DNA of 8,216 nt. Source: Xanthomonas translucens pv. translucens DSM 18974. GTDB taxonomy: Bacteria > Pseudomonadota > Gammaproteobacteria > Xanthomonadales > Xanthomonadaceae. Where the stretch lies: NCBI RefSeq assembly GCF_000331775.1, contig NZ_CAPJ01000177.1, forward strand, positions 1 through 8,216, written 5' to 3'. Below, piece by piece: positions 1-6,526 of this stretch. How positions within the stretch are numbered: the first letter of the stretch is position 1; each line of letters starts with the position of its first letter. Both the position numbers and the translations under genes were made by a program. The notes under the pieces were generated by a model that saw nothing but the letters and a program-made list of their open reading frames with translations, was not told the origin of the DNA and searched no databases.

Positions 1-429
1 GGTGAGAAGTTCACAACGACGCTGGCTTGAAGCATCCGCAAGCGCGTTTTCAGTGAAAAGCGTCTCGACAGATGTTATCTCATTAATTTTCGCCTTGTGG
101 ATTAGACTGTCCTTCCAAGCGCGCGGACGCCCGATATGTTCCTTATAACGATATTTATCCGATATCGACCCTAGGTCTTCGATGAAGTCTTCGCAGAAAG
201 ATTCAAATCCACTGGCATCGTCAGCAAAATCAACAAACATTATCTTATGCTTTGGAGCCATAACCACCATCGCAGATTCATACCCGTACGAATATTTACT
301 ATCCCCTAAAGGACGATCCACGACGTACACTTGCAGCTTATCTCTAGCGCTCATCTCCTCCAAGCTATCCAAGAAGATGTGATTTCGATCATTCTTATCT
401 GTTTGAAGATAAAAGAAACTGGCTGCCAT
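1..429 (-). CDS. Unidentified AT-rich gene, N-terminal part (runs off left edge)
   Basis: The reverse strand is open from an ATG at 429 to the window edge: 143 codons with no stop, so the C-terminus is missing. AAGGAGG at 434-440 ends 4 bases before the ATG and decides the start. The protein begins MAASFFYLQTDKNDRNH and has no signal peptide or membrane segment, so it is probably cytoplasmic. It is acidic and aromatic in the middle (PKHKIMFVDFADD at 59-71, FCEDFIEDLGS at 78-88), followed by SDKYRYK (90-96) and IGRPRAW (99-105). GC is about 44% by hand count, with AT-rich codons (ATA, TTA, AGA) unlike every other gene here, which suggests horizontal acquisition. I do not firmly recognise the family. 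A weak recollection links a DKNDRNHxFLD start and a late xxELL motif (here RRCELLT) to the N-terminal domain of large P-loop ATPase/helicase-like proteins. No Walker motif lies inside the window, so this remains a guess. Confidence is high that it is a gene and low for any function. Confidence 0.85.
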   Translation of the reverse strand, partial: MAASFFYLQTDKNDRNHIFLDSLEEMSARDKLQVYVVDRPLGDSKYSYGYESAMVVMAPKHKIMFVDFADDASGFESFCEDFIEDLGSISDKYRYKEHIGRPRAWKDSLIHKAKINEITSVETLFTENALADASSQRRCELLT

Positions 430-433
430 AAAT

Positions 434-440
434 CCTCCTT
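434..440 (-). promoter_or_regulatory. Strong Shine-Dalgarno of the AT-rich gene
   Basis: The reverse strand reads AAGGAGG, a full anti-16S match, four bases (ATTT) before the ATG at 429. It is the strongest ribosome binding site in the window and the main support for the partial gene. No convincing -35/-10 pair is visible in the ~50 bases between this site and the aceE terminator. Confidence 0.8.
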
Positions 441-481
441 GGCTCTCTCATGCGCTGAAGTCGTAGCGAAACCAATCTACC

Positions 482-511
482 AAAAAAAAGCGGCCTATAG
501 GCCGCTTTTTT
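482..511. terminator. Bidirectional Rho-independent terminator after aceE
   Basis: The palindrome GCGGCCTATAGGCCGC (490-505) forms a 6-bp GC stem with a TATA loop. It is preceded by A8 (482-489) and followed by T6 (506-511), so each strand has a U-tract. It starts 15 bases beyond the aceE stop and must end the aceE transcript. On the minus strand it separates aceE from the AT-rich gene at 429, which therefore needs its own promoter or read-through. Confidence 0.92.
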
Positions 512-526
512 CAATCCGTTTAGGCC

Positions 527-3217
527 TCAAACCCCGACCGGATTCCCCTTCTCCGCATCAATCTTGTACTGCTTGATCGCCCGCGCCACATCCTTCCCGG
601 TCATCTTCCCATCCTTCGCCAGCGCCGCAATCGCGGCATGCGCGATGTAGTACCGGTCCACTTCGAAGAAGCGACGCAGGTTGGCGCGGGTGTCGGAGCG
701 GCCAAAGCCATCCGTCCCCAGCACGGTGTAATGCGTCGGCACGAAGGCGCGGATCTGGTCGGCAAACGCACGCACATAGTCCGTGGCGGCGATCACCGGG
801 CCCTGGCGGCCTTCCAGCAGCTGGGTCACGTACGGCTTGCGCTGCTCGCCTTCCGGATGCAGGCGGTTCCAGCGCTCGGCGTCGAAGCCGTCGCGGCGCA
901 GTTCGTTGAAGCTGGGGCAGGACCAGATGTCGGCGGTGACGCCGAAGTCCTTGTCCAGCAGCTCCGCCGCGGCGATGGCTTCGCGCAGGATGGTGCCCGA
1001 GCCCAGCAGCTGCACGCGCAGTTCGCCCTTCTTGGGCTTGCCGGCGTCTTGCAGCAGGTACATGCCCTTGATGATGCCGTCTTCTGCACCGGCCGGCATG
1101 TCCGGGTGGGTGTAGTTTTCGTTCATCAGGGTGATGTAGTAGTACTCGTCCACCTGCTCTTGCATCATCCGCTTCATGCCGTACTGCATGACCACGGTGA
1201 CCTCAAAGCCGAAGGTGGGGTCGTAGCTGCGCACGTTGGGGATGGAGCCGGCGATGACCTGGCTGAAGCCGTCTTCGTGCTGCAGGCCTTCGCCATTGAG
1301 CGTGGTGCGGCCGGCGGTGCCGCCGAGCAGGAAGCCGCGGGTGCGCATGTCCGCCGCCTGCCAGGCGATGTCGCCCACGCGCTGGAAGCCGAACATGGAG
1401 TAGTAGATGTAGAACGGCAGCATCGGCACGTTGCTGACCGAGTAGCTGGTGCCGGCGGCCAACCACGAGGAGATGGCGCCCGGTTCGCTGATGCCCTGCT
1501 GCAGCACCTGGCCGGACTGGTCCTCGCGGTAGAACATCAGCTGGTCGGCGTCCACCGGCTTGTACTTCTGGCCGAACGGGGCGTAGATGCCGATCTGGCG
1601 GAACATGCCTTCCATGCCGAAGGTGCGCGCTTCGTCGGCCACGATGGGCACGATGCGCGGACCCAGGTCCTTGTCGCGCAGGGCGATGTTGAGGCTCTGC
1701 ACGAAGGCCATGGTGGTGGAGTAGCTGCGCTCGCCGCTGGACTTGAGCAGGCGGTCGTACTTGTCCAGGCCGGGCACGGTGAAGGACTGGTCGGCCTTGC
1801 GGCGGCGCTGCGGCAGGTGGCCGCCGAGCGCGGCGCGGCGTTCCTGCAGGTACTGCACTTCCGGCGAGTCCGGGCCGGGGTGGTAAAACGGCACCTGCTC
1901 GGCGTCGGCCAGTTGCTTGTCGCTGAGCGGGATGTTGAAGCGGTCGCGGAACGCGCGCACGGCGTCGTCGTCCAGCTTCTTGGTCTGGTGGGTGGGGTTG
2001 AGCGATTCGCCCGAGGAGCCCATGCCGTAACCCTTGACGGTCTTGGCCAGGATCACGGTGGGCATGCCGGTGGTGTTCACCGCCTGGTGGTAGGCGGCGT
2101 AGACCTTGTGCGGGTCGTGGCCGCCGCGGTTCAGGCGCCAGATGTCGTCGTCGGACAGGCCGGCGACCATGGCCGCGGTTTCCGGGTATTTGCCGAAGAA
2201 GTTGGCGCGGGTGTAGGCGCCGCCGAAGGCCTTGCAGTTCTGGTATTCGCCGTCGACGGTTTCCATCATCAGCTTGCGCAGCACGCCGTCGGTGTCGCGC
2301 GCCAGCAGCGCGTCCCAGTAGCCGCCCCACAGCAGCTTGATGACGTTCCAGCCGCCGCCGCGGAACACGCCTTCCAGTTCCTGGATGATCTTGCCGTTGC
2401 CGCGCACCGGGCCGTCCAGGCGCTGCAGGTTACAGTTCACCACGAAGATCAGGTTATCCAGGCCTTCGCGGCCGGCCAGGGCGATGGCGCCCAGGGTTTC
2501 CGGCTCGTCGCTCTCGCCGTCGCCGATGAAGCACCACACCTTGCGGTCGGACTTCTCGATCAGGCCGCGGTGCTCCAGGTACTTCATGAACTGCGCCTGG
2601 TAGATGGCGCTGAGCGGGCCCAGGCCCATCGACACGGTGGGGGTCTGCCAGAAGTCCGGCATCAGCCACGGGTGCGGGTAGGAGGAGATGCCCTGGCCGT
2701 CCACTTCCATGCGGAAATGGTCGAGCTGGGTCTCGTTGATGCGGCCTTCGAGGAAGGCGCGGGCGTAGATGCCCGGGGCGCTGTGGCCCTGGATGTAGAG
2801 CAGGTCGCCGGGGTGCTTGTCGGACGGGGCGCGCCAGAAGTGGTTGAAGCCCACGTCGTACAGGGTGGCGGCCGAGGCGAAGGAGGCGATGTGGCCGCCC
2901 AGGTCGCCGGGCTTGCGGTTGGCGCGGACCACGGTGGCCATGGCGTTCCAGCGGATGATCGAGCGGATCTTCCACTCGATGGCCGCATCGCCCGGGCTCT
3001 TGGCCTCGTTGGCGGGCGCGATGGTGTTGACGTACTCGGTGGTCGGCGAGAACGGCAGGTAGGCGCCGGAGCGGCGGGTCAGTTCGACCATGTCCTCCAG
3101 CAGCTGATGCGCGCGTTCGGGGCCTGCGACATCGATGACGGCCTTGAGCGATTCGATCCACTCCTGGGTCTCAGTGGGGTTCGGATCGTTCTGCAGCACC
3201 TCGTTCAACCAGTTCAT
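527..3217 (-). CDS. aceE: Pyruvate dehydrogenase E1 component, homodimeric type
   Basis: E1 of the pyruvate dehydrogenase complex. It uses thiamine diphosphate (ThDP) and Mg2+ to decarboxylate pyruvate and reductively acetylate the lipoyl groups of E2 (AceF), feeding acetyl-CoA to the TCA cycle in the cytoplasm. The product is 896 aa, close to E. coli AceE (887 aa). The ThDP/Mg motif begins GDGESDEPE (D233) and ends NCNLQ (N263, Q265), matching E. coli D230, N260 and Q262 with a constant +3 offset. H410 in NPTHQTKK corresponds to loop His407. E578 in QQGISEPGA corresponds to Glu571, the ThDP N1' glutamate. DEARTFGMEG (E529) is also conserved. The frame stays open 23 codons upstream, but MNWLNEVL is the family N-terminus and GGGAG (3222-3226) precedes the ATG. 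It is monocistronic, with a terminator 15 bases past the stop and no aceF or lpd beside it. Identification is near certain. Confidence 0.98.
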   Translation of the reverse strand: MNWLNEVLQNDPNPTETQEWIESLKAVIDVAGPERAHQLLEDMVELTRRSGAYLPFSPTTEYVNTIAPANEAKSPGDAAIEWKIRSIIRWNAMATVVRANRKPGDLGGHIASFASAATLYDVGFNHFWRAPSDKHPGDLLYIQGHSAPGIYARAFLEGRINETQLDHFRMEVDGQGISSYPHPWLMPDFWQTPTVSMGLGPLSAIYQAQFMKYLEHRGLIEKSDRKVWCFIGDGESDEPETLGAIALAGREGLDNLIFVVNCNLQRLDGPVRGNGKIIQELEGVFRGGGWNVIKLLWGGYWDALLARDTDGVLRKLMMETVDGEYQNCKAFGGAYTRANFFGKYPETAAMVAGLSDDDIWRLNRGGHDPHKVYAAYHQAVNTTGMPTVILAKTVKGYGMGSSGESLNPTHQTKKLDDDAVRAFRDRFNIPLSDKQLADAEQVPFYHPGPDSPEVQYLQERRAALGGHLPQRRRKADQSFTVPGLDKYDRLLKSSGERSYSTTMAFVQSLNIALRDKDLGPRIVPIVADEARTFGMEGMFRQIGIYAPFGQKYKPVDADQLMFYREDQSGQVLQQGISEPGAISSWLAAGTSYSVSNVPMLPFYIYYSMFGFQRVGDIAWQAADMRTRGFLLGGTAGRTTLNGEGLQHEDGFSQVIAGSIPNVRSYDPTFGFEVTVVMQYGMKRMMQEQVDEYYYITLMNENYTHPDMPAGAEDGIIKGMYLLQDAGKPKKGELRVQLLGSGTILREAIAAAELLDKDFGVTADIWSCPSFNELRRDGFDAERWNRLHPEGEQRKPYVTQLLEGRQGPVIAATDYVRAFADQIRAFVPTHYTVLGTDGFGRSDTRANLRRFFEVDRYYIAHAAIAALAKDGKMTGKDVARAIKQYKIDAEKGNPVGV

Positions 3218-3274
3218 AGCGCTCCCGTAGGTCGCACGCACGCGCGCGATTGCTTGTGTTTTTTGTAGCCCCCA

Positions 3275-3280
3275 AGTGTA
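3275..3280 (-). promoter_or_regulatory. Candidate -10 box of aceE
   Basis: The reverse strand reads TACACT, a 4/6 match to TATAAT including the T1, A2 and T6 positions, about 58 bases upstream of the aceE ATG. No good -35 is visible at the right distance. It fits a short 5' leader but is only a motif match. Confidence 0.3.
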
Positions 3281-3382
3281 GCGCAACCGCCCCCGCCGGA
3301 CCGCGTACGCCAGCGTATGGAGCGGACTGTCATATGGCCCGGGACCGCACGCGCCGGATGCGCAGCGGGGCGCGGCTGCGCT

Positions 3383-3388
3383 TATGAT
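3383..3388 (+). promoter_or_regulatory. Candidate -10 box of the partner-switching operon
   Basis: TATGAT matches TATAAT at 5 of 6 positions and sits 63 bases upstream of the GTG start at 3452. The best -35 at 18-base spacing (TGCGCA, 3359-3364) is poor. If real, transcription starts near 3395. That would rule out the ATG at 3317, which gives the longest frame, as the start of the phosphatase gene. Confidence 0.4.
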
Positions 3389-3451
3389 CGGGGCCGTCTC
3401 CCGCGGAGCGCCGCCATCGCCGCCCTATCGTCAGTGCAGGACGCTTCCGCG

Positions 3452-5392
3452 GTGGCTTGGCGGCACAGCCTGCGCACCCGGCTGGTGCTGTGGGGCAGCC
3501 TGATCCAGGTGGCGCTGCTGCTGGGCCTGGCGCTGCTGTTCTATCTGGGCGCGCGCCAGGTGGTGCTGCGCAATGCGCGCGACGAGGTGGCCGGGCTGGC
3601 CCAGCAGACCGCGCGCAGCCTGGATGCGACGCTGGGCTCGGTGCAGGTGAGCGGGCGCACGCTGGCCGCCGGCGCCTCGGCGGTCGGGCGCCAGCCGTTC
3701 AATCTGCGCAGCCTGCTGCACGCCACCCTGGAGGGCGATCCGGACATCGCCGGGGCGCTGCTGGTGATCGAGCCGGGCACGCTGAAGGGCGACGACCGCG
3801 GCTTCGCCTGGCACCTGCGGCGGGCCAACGGCGCCGTGACCGAGCAGCCGGCCGATGCGCTGGGCGACGACTACCGGACCATGCCCGGATACCGGCGCAC
3901 GCTGGCGGCGCCGGCGCCGTGGTGGTCCGAGCCGTATCGCGACGCCTCCACCGGCGGCGACTATCTCACCGCCTACAACCTGCCGCTGCGCCTGCCCGGC
4001 GACGGCGCGCAGGCGCGCGCGATCGGCATGGTCAGCGTGGACGTGCCGGTGAAGCGGCTGCAGGCGATCGTCGCCGAGCTGCCGGCCAACGCCGGGCTGC
4101 AGCCGATGCTGCTGTCGCCGGACGGGCTGTTCGTGCTGCACCCGGATCCGACACTGCGCTTGCGCCACACCCTGGAAGCGCACGTGGCGCGGGCGCGGCC
4201 GGATCTGTCGCCGCTGGCCGCGGCGGTGGTCACGCACATGCCGGTGCGCTTTGCCCATACCGCACCGGACGGCGAGCGCTACCTGACCCAGAGCGCGGCG
4301 GTCGGCGACACCGGCTGGACCTTCGCGCTGAGCGTGTCCGAACGCTACATCGTGGCCGGGCTCAACCGCATCGCGCTGTGGGTGGGACTGGGCGGCGGCG
4401 CCGCGCTGCTGCTATGGCTGTGGTTGCTGCATCGCTACACCGCGCGGCTGGCGCGGCCGATCGAGGACCTGACCAACTCGGCCGGGCATTTCAGCCAGGG
4501 CGAGTTCGACTACCCGCTGCGGCATGTGGAGCGGCAGGACGAGGTGGGGGTGATGGCGCGCGCCTTCGACCGCGCGCGCGGCTCGATCAAGCTGCAGCTG
4601 GAGGAGATCGCCACGCTGGCGCAGGCGCGGCAGCGCATGCAAAGCGAGCTGTCGATCGCGCGCGACATCCAGCAGGCGATGCTGCCCGGCGGGCGCACCT
4701 TCGACAGCGCGCACAAGCATCTGGAAACCTACGCGCTGCTGGAACCGGCGACGATGGTCGGCGGCGATTTCTACCAGTTCTTCGAAACCGAGCCGGGGCT
4801 GCTGTGGTTCGTGGTCGGCGACGTGTCCGACAAGGGCGTGCCGGCGGCGCTGTTCATGGCGCGGGCGATGACCGTGCTGGAAGTGGCCGCACGCCGCCAC
4901 ACCCAGCCGGATGCGATCCTGATCGCGGCCTCGCAGCGCATGGCCGAGGGCAACGACACCTGCATGTTCGCCACCGTGCTGTGCGGCCTGATCGACGTGC
5001 ACAGCGGCGACTACTGGCTGTCCAGCGCCGGCCACGAGCCGCCGGTGCTGCTCGGCGCCGACGGCCACGCGCAATTGCTGGCGGTGGAATCGGGGCCGCC
5101 GCTGGGGATCGAGCCGCAGACGCGCTACCCCGTGGTGCGCGGGCGCCTGGCCACCGGCGCCACGCTGCTGGGCTATACCGACGGCATCACCGAGGCCATG
5201 GACGCGCACGAGGAGGCCTACGGCCCCGAGCGGCTGCTGGCCGCGCTGCAAGCCGGCATCGACGCCCAGGCGCAGTGCGCGCGGGTGCTGGCCGAGGTCC
5301 ATGCGTTCACCGCCGCCGCACCGCAGTCCGACGACATTACCTTGCTGGCGATCCGGTTGCGCCAGGATCCGACGCGGGAGGCAAGCACATGA
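3452..5392 (+). CDS. Membrane PP2C (SpoIIE-type) phosphatase with periplasmic sensor and HAMP
   Basis: RsbU-like serine phosphatase, expected to dephosphorylate a phospho-STAS protein, here probably the one encoded at 5826. Numbering is from the GTG at 3452 (646 aa). TM1 is at about 11-33. A periplasmic domain at about 34-300 resembles dCache_1 (WWSEPYRDASTGGDY, then GMVSVDVPVKRL). TM2 is at about 307-326 and HAMP at about 327-380 (RPIEDLT...DEVGVMARAF). A helical linker leads to ARDIQQAMLP, the usual start of SpoIIE domains. All metal-binding aspartates are visible: GGDF (D439), GDVSDKG (D457, D460), GYTDG (D577) and QSDDIT (D627, D628), so it should be active. The frame is open from an ATG at 3317, but that ATG has no ribosome binding site and lies upstream of the TATGAT candidate. 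The GTG at 3452 has AGGA at 3438-3441 and gives a clean cytoplasmic N-terminus followed by TM1. The stop overlaps the next start (ATGA), so translation is coupled. The ligand is unknown. Confidence 0.93.
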   Translation: MAWRHSLRTRLVLWGSLIQVALLLGLALLFYLGARQVVLRNARDEVAGLAQQTARSLDATLGSVQVSGRTLAAGASAVGRQPFNLRSLLHATLEGDPDIAGALLVIEPGTLKGDDRGFAWHLRRANGAVTEQPADALGDDYRTMPGYRRTLAAPAPWWSEPYRDASTGGDYLTAYNLPLRLPGDGAQARAIGMVSVDVPVKRLQAIVAELPANAGLQPMLLSPDGLFVLHPDPTLRLRHTLEAHVARARPDLSPLAAAVVTHMPVRFAHTAPDGERYLTQSAAVGDTGWTFALSVSERYIVAGLNRIALWVGLGGGAALLLWLWLLHRYTARLARPIEDLTNSAGHFSQGEFDYPLRHVERQDEVGVMARAFDRARGSIKLQLEEIATLAQARQRMQSELSIARDIQQAMLPGGRTFDSAHKHLETYALLEPATMVGGDFYQFFETEPGLLWFVVGDVSDKGVPAALFMARAMTVLEVAARRHTQPDAILIAASQRMAEGNDTCMFATVLCGLIDVHSGDYWLSSAGHEPPVLLGADGHAQLLAVESGPPLGIEPQTRYPVVRGRLATGATLLGYTDGITEAMDAHEEAYGPERLLAALQAGIDAQAQCARVLAEVHAFTAAAPQSDDITLLAIRLRQDPTREAST

Positions 5393-5829
5393 AACTGCGG
5401 CTGCAGATGGTGCCGGGGCTGGACACGCTGGCGCAGCTGAGCGACACGCTGGAGGCCGCGCTGCTGCGCCACGGCGTGGTCCTGGATCACGTGAACCGGG
5501 CGCGGCTGATCGTGGAGGAACTGGCCTGCAACACGCTCGAGCACGGCCACCTGCGCAGCGAACAGCCGCCGGTGGAAGTGCTGTTGCAGGTGGACAGCGG
5601 CGCGCTGGTGCTGGAATTCCACGACAGCGGCCCGGCCTTTGATCTGCGCACCGCACCGCCACCGGACCTGGACGCGGACATCGCGCAGCGCCCGATCGGC
5701 GGCCTCGGCCTGCACCTGGTGCGGCAGCTCGCCGACCACATCGATTACCGGCACCATGCCGGCCGCAACATCGTGCGCATTATCCTGCTGCCGCCCTTCT
5801 CCCTCATCCCCCAGGAGTTCCCCGCATGA
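5389..5829 (+). CDS. RsbW/SpoIIAB-like HATPase serine kinase (anti-sigma type)
   Basis: A 146-aa stand-alone GHKL ATPase domain, the size of RsbW/SpoIIAB-type switch kinases. In partner switching such a protein phosphorylates a STAS antagonist on serine and sequesters a target when the antagonist is phosphorylated. The N-box is EELACNTLEHG (E44, N48, H52-G53), the G1 box is EFHDSGPAFD (D79, G81), and the G2 region is GGLGLHLV (G104-G107). There is no histidine-kinase DHp domain, no membrane segment and no signal peptide. GGGAGG at 5376-5381 lies 7 bases before the ATG. The ATG overlaps the phosphatase stop as ATGA, and its own TGA overlaps the next ATG in the same way, so the three proteins are probably made in fixed ratio. 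No sigma factor is encoded here, so the target could be a sigma factor elsewhere, an anti-sigma factor or a non-transcriptional partner. Family confidence is high; the exact target is unknown. Confidence 0.93.
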   Translation: MKLRLQMVPGLDTLAQLSDTLEAALLRHGVVLDHVNRARLIVEELACNTLEHGHLRSEQPPVEVLLQVDSGALVLEFHDSGPAFDLRTAPPPDLDADIAQRPIGGLGLHLVRQLADHIDYRHHAGRNIVRIILLPPFSLIPQEFPA

Positions 5830-6212
5830 CCACGTTGAGCCTGCAGATCGACCCCACGCAGGACCGGCGCCAGCGCATCACCCTCAGCGGGCGCCTGGAC
5901 ACGCATACCTACCAGGCCCTGGACGAGGCCCTGGCGCCGCTGCTGGCCACCCAGATCACCACGCTGGTGCTGGACCTGTCGCAGCTGGATTACATCAGCA
6001 GCGCCGGCATCCGCTCGATCTTCAAGGCGCGCAAGGTGCTGGCCACGCGCGACGGCCGCGTGCTGGTGGTCAACCCGCAGCCGCAGATCCGCAAGGTGTT
6101 CGACGTGGTCAAGGCGGTGCCGTTGAACGAGATCTTCACCTCGGTGCAGGAACTGGACGACTACCTGGACGAGATGCAACGGCGGGTGCTGGAGGACGGC
6201 GACGGCGGCTGA
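5826..6212 (+). CDS. STAS-domain anti-sigma factor antagonist (RsbV/SpoIIAA-like)
   Basis: A 128-aa single STAS domain. The diagnostic stretch is LVLDLSQLDYISSAGIRSI. By alignment with SpoIIAA (phosphorylated at Ser58 in MDSSG), the expected phospho-acceptor is the second serine, S59, in ISSAG. The typical ITLSGRLDTHT strand-turn near the N-terminus and VNPQPQIRKVFD before the last helix are also present. It is the expected substrate of both neighbours: phosphorylated by the HATPase protein and dephosphorylated by the PP2C protein. Its ATG overlaps the upstream TGA, and AGGAG at 5813-5817 gives an 8-base spacing. The last ~10 residues (VLEDGDGG) are an acidic, glycine-rich tail. It is the final gene of the operon, with convergent genes beyond. 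Confidence 0.93.
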   Translation: MTTLSLQIDPTQDRRQRITLSGRLDTHTYQALDEALAPLLATQITTLVLDLSQLDYISSAGIRSIFKARKVLATRDGRVLVVNPQPQIRKVFDVVKAVPLNEIFTSVQELDDYLDEMQRRVLEDGDGG

Positions 6213-6272
6213 TCTTGAACTCGGCGCGGCTGCCCGCCTGCGTGAAAGGGCGCGGAGGCCGCGGGGTCATGC

Positions 6273-6357
6273 GTCGGGACTGAAGTCCCTCCCACAAAAA
6301 GCCTGAGTCATTCCCACAAAAGGCATGGCCGAGTGTGGGAGGGAGTTCAGTCCCGAC
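6273..6357. repeat. Inverted pair of REP-type repeats (REPIN-like)
   Basis: Two 24-base arms at 6273-6296 and 6334-6357 are inverted copies with one mismatch, separated by 37 bases. Each arm carries its own short palindrome: GGGACTGAAGTCCC in the left arm, and GGGAGTTCAGTCCC with one mispair in the right. The inner part contains the direct repeat TCCCACAAAA at 6290-6299 and 6312-6321, perhaps the remnant of a third unit. The GTGGGAGGGACTTCAGTCCC-type sequence is, from memory, a common dispersed element in Xanthomonadaceae genomes that is mobilised by RAYT transposases. The whole unit could fold into a long hairpin and affect transcript ends. No RAYT gene is in the window. Confidence 0.85.
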
Positions 6358-6446
6358 TGCAGCCCGCCGAAACGCCCGCGGCTGCGCGCGTCGACGCGGA
6401 TTCCCGTCAGCGACGCCGGTAGCTCCCTCCACCCGGCCGCAAACGA

Positions 6447-6472
6447 AAACGCCCGCCGAAAGGCGGGCGTTT
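6447..6472 (-). terminator. Hairpin terminator of yceI, probably shared with the plus strand
   Basis: A perfect 11-bp stem, AAACGCCCGCC (6447-6457) pairing with GGCGGGCGTTT (6462-6472), closes a 4-base loop. On the minus strand the stem is followed by TTTTCGTTT, a workable U-tract, 54 bases after the yceI stop. On the plus strand the loop is GAAA and the tail is only TTT, so it may also stop the STAS operon, but more weakly. Confidence 0.85.
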
Positions 6473-6526
6473 CCATCGAAGGCAGCGACCCATTTCAGGC
6501 CACCGCCAGCACCGCAGTGCGCAGGC

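Larger units (their letters stand above)
6213..6526. other. Convergent intergenic region, 314 bases
   Basis: No coding frame here has a ribosome binding site or a recognisable product. The region lies between two converging transcription units, the STAS gene on plus and yceI on minus. It holds an inverted REP pair at 6273-6357, a 12-base CG-rich palindrome CGCGTCGACGCG (6387-6398) of unknown meaning, and a hairpin terminator at 6447-6472. The remaining ~150 bases show nothing I can interpret. Confidence 0.8.

Noticed and set aside
182..576. Two short plus-strand frames across the AT-rich region
   Set aside because: They are antisense to the well-supported minus-strand gene and one crosses the terminator hairpin. 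Neither has a good ribosome binding site.
638..3268. An 876-codon open frame antisense to aceE
   Set aside because: It is a striking length, but it mirrors aceE codon bias: high-GC genes leave antisense frames free of stops. The product is dominated by Ala, Val, Gly and His with no domain pattern, and no ribosome binding site is seen.
3457..5388. A long plus-strand frame overlapping the phosphatase gene and running into the HATPase gene
   Set aside because: Only the last 146 codons (5389-5829) encode a recognisable protein. The upstream part is Ala/Arg/Gly-rich shadow sequence in the +2 frame of the phosphatase.
6387..6398. CGCGTCGACGCG palindrome as a binding site
   Set aside because: A CG-only-type palindrome in very GC-rich DNA between convergent genes is likely chance. 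There is no promoter near it.
6136..6476. Minus-strand frames across the REP pair
   Set aside because: They translate repeat and hairpin sequence, overlap the STAS gene end, and have no family features.
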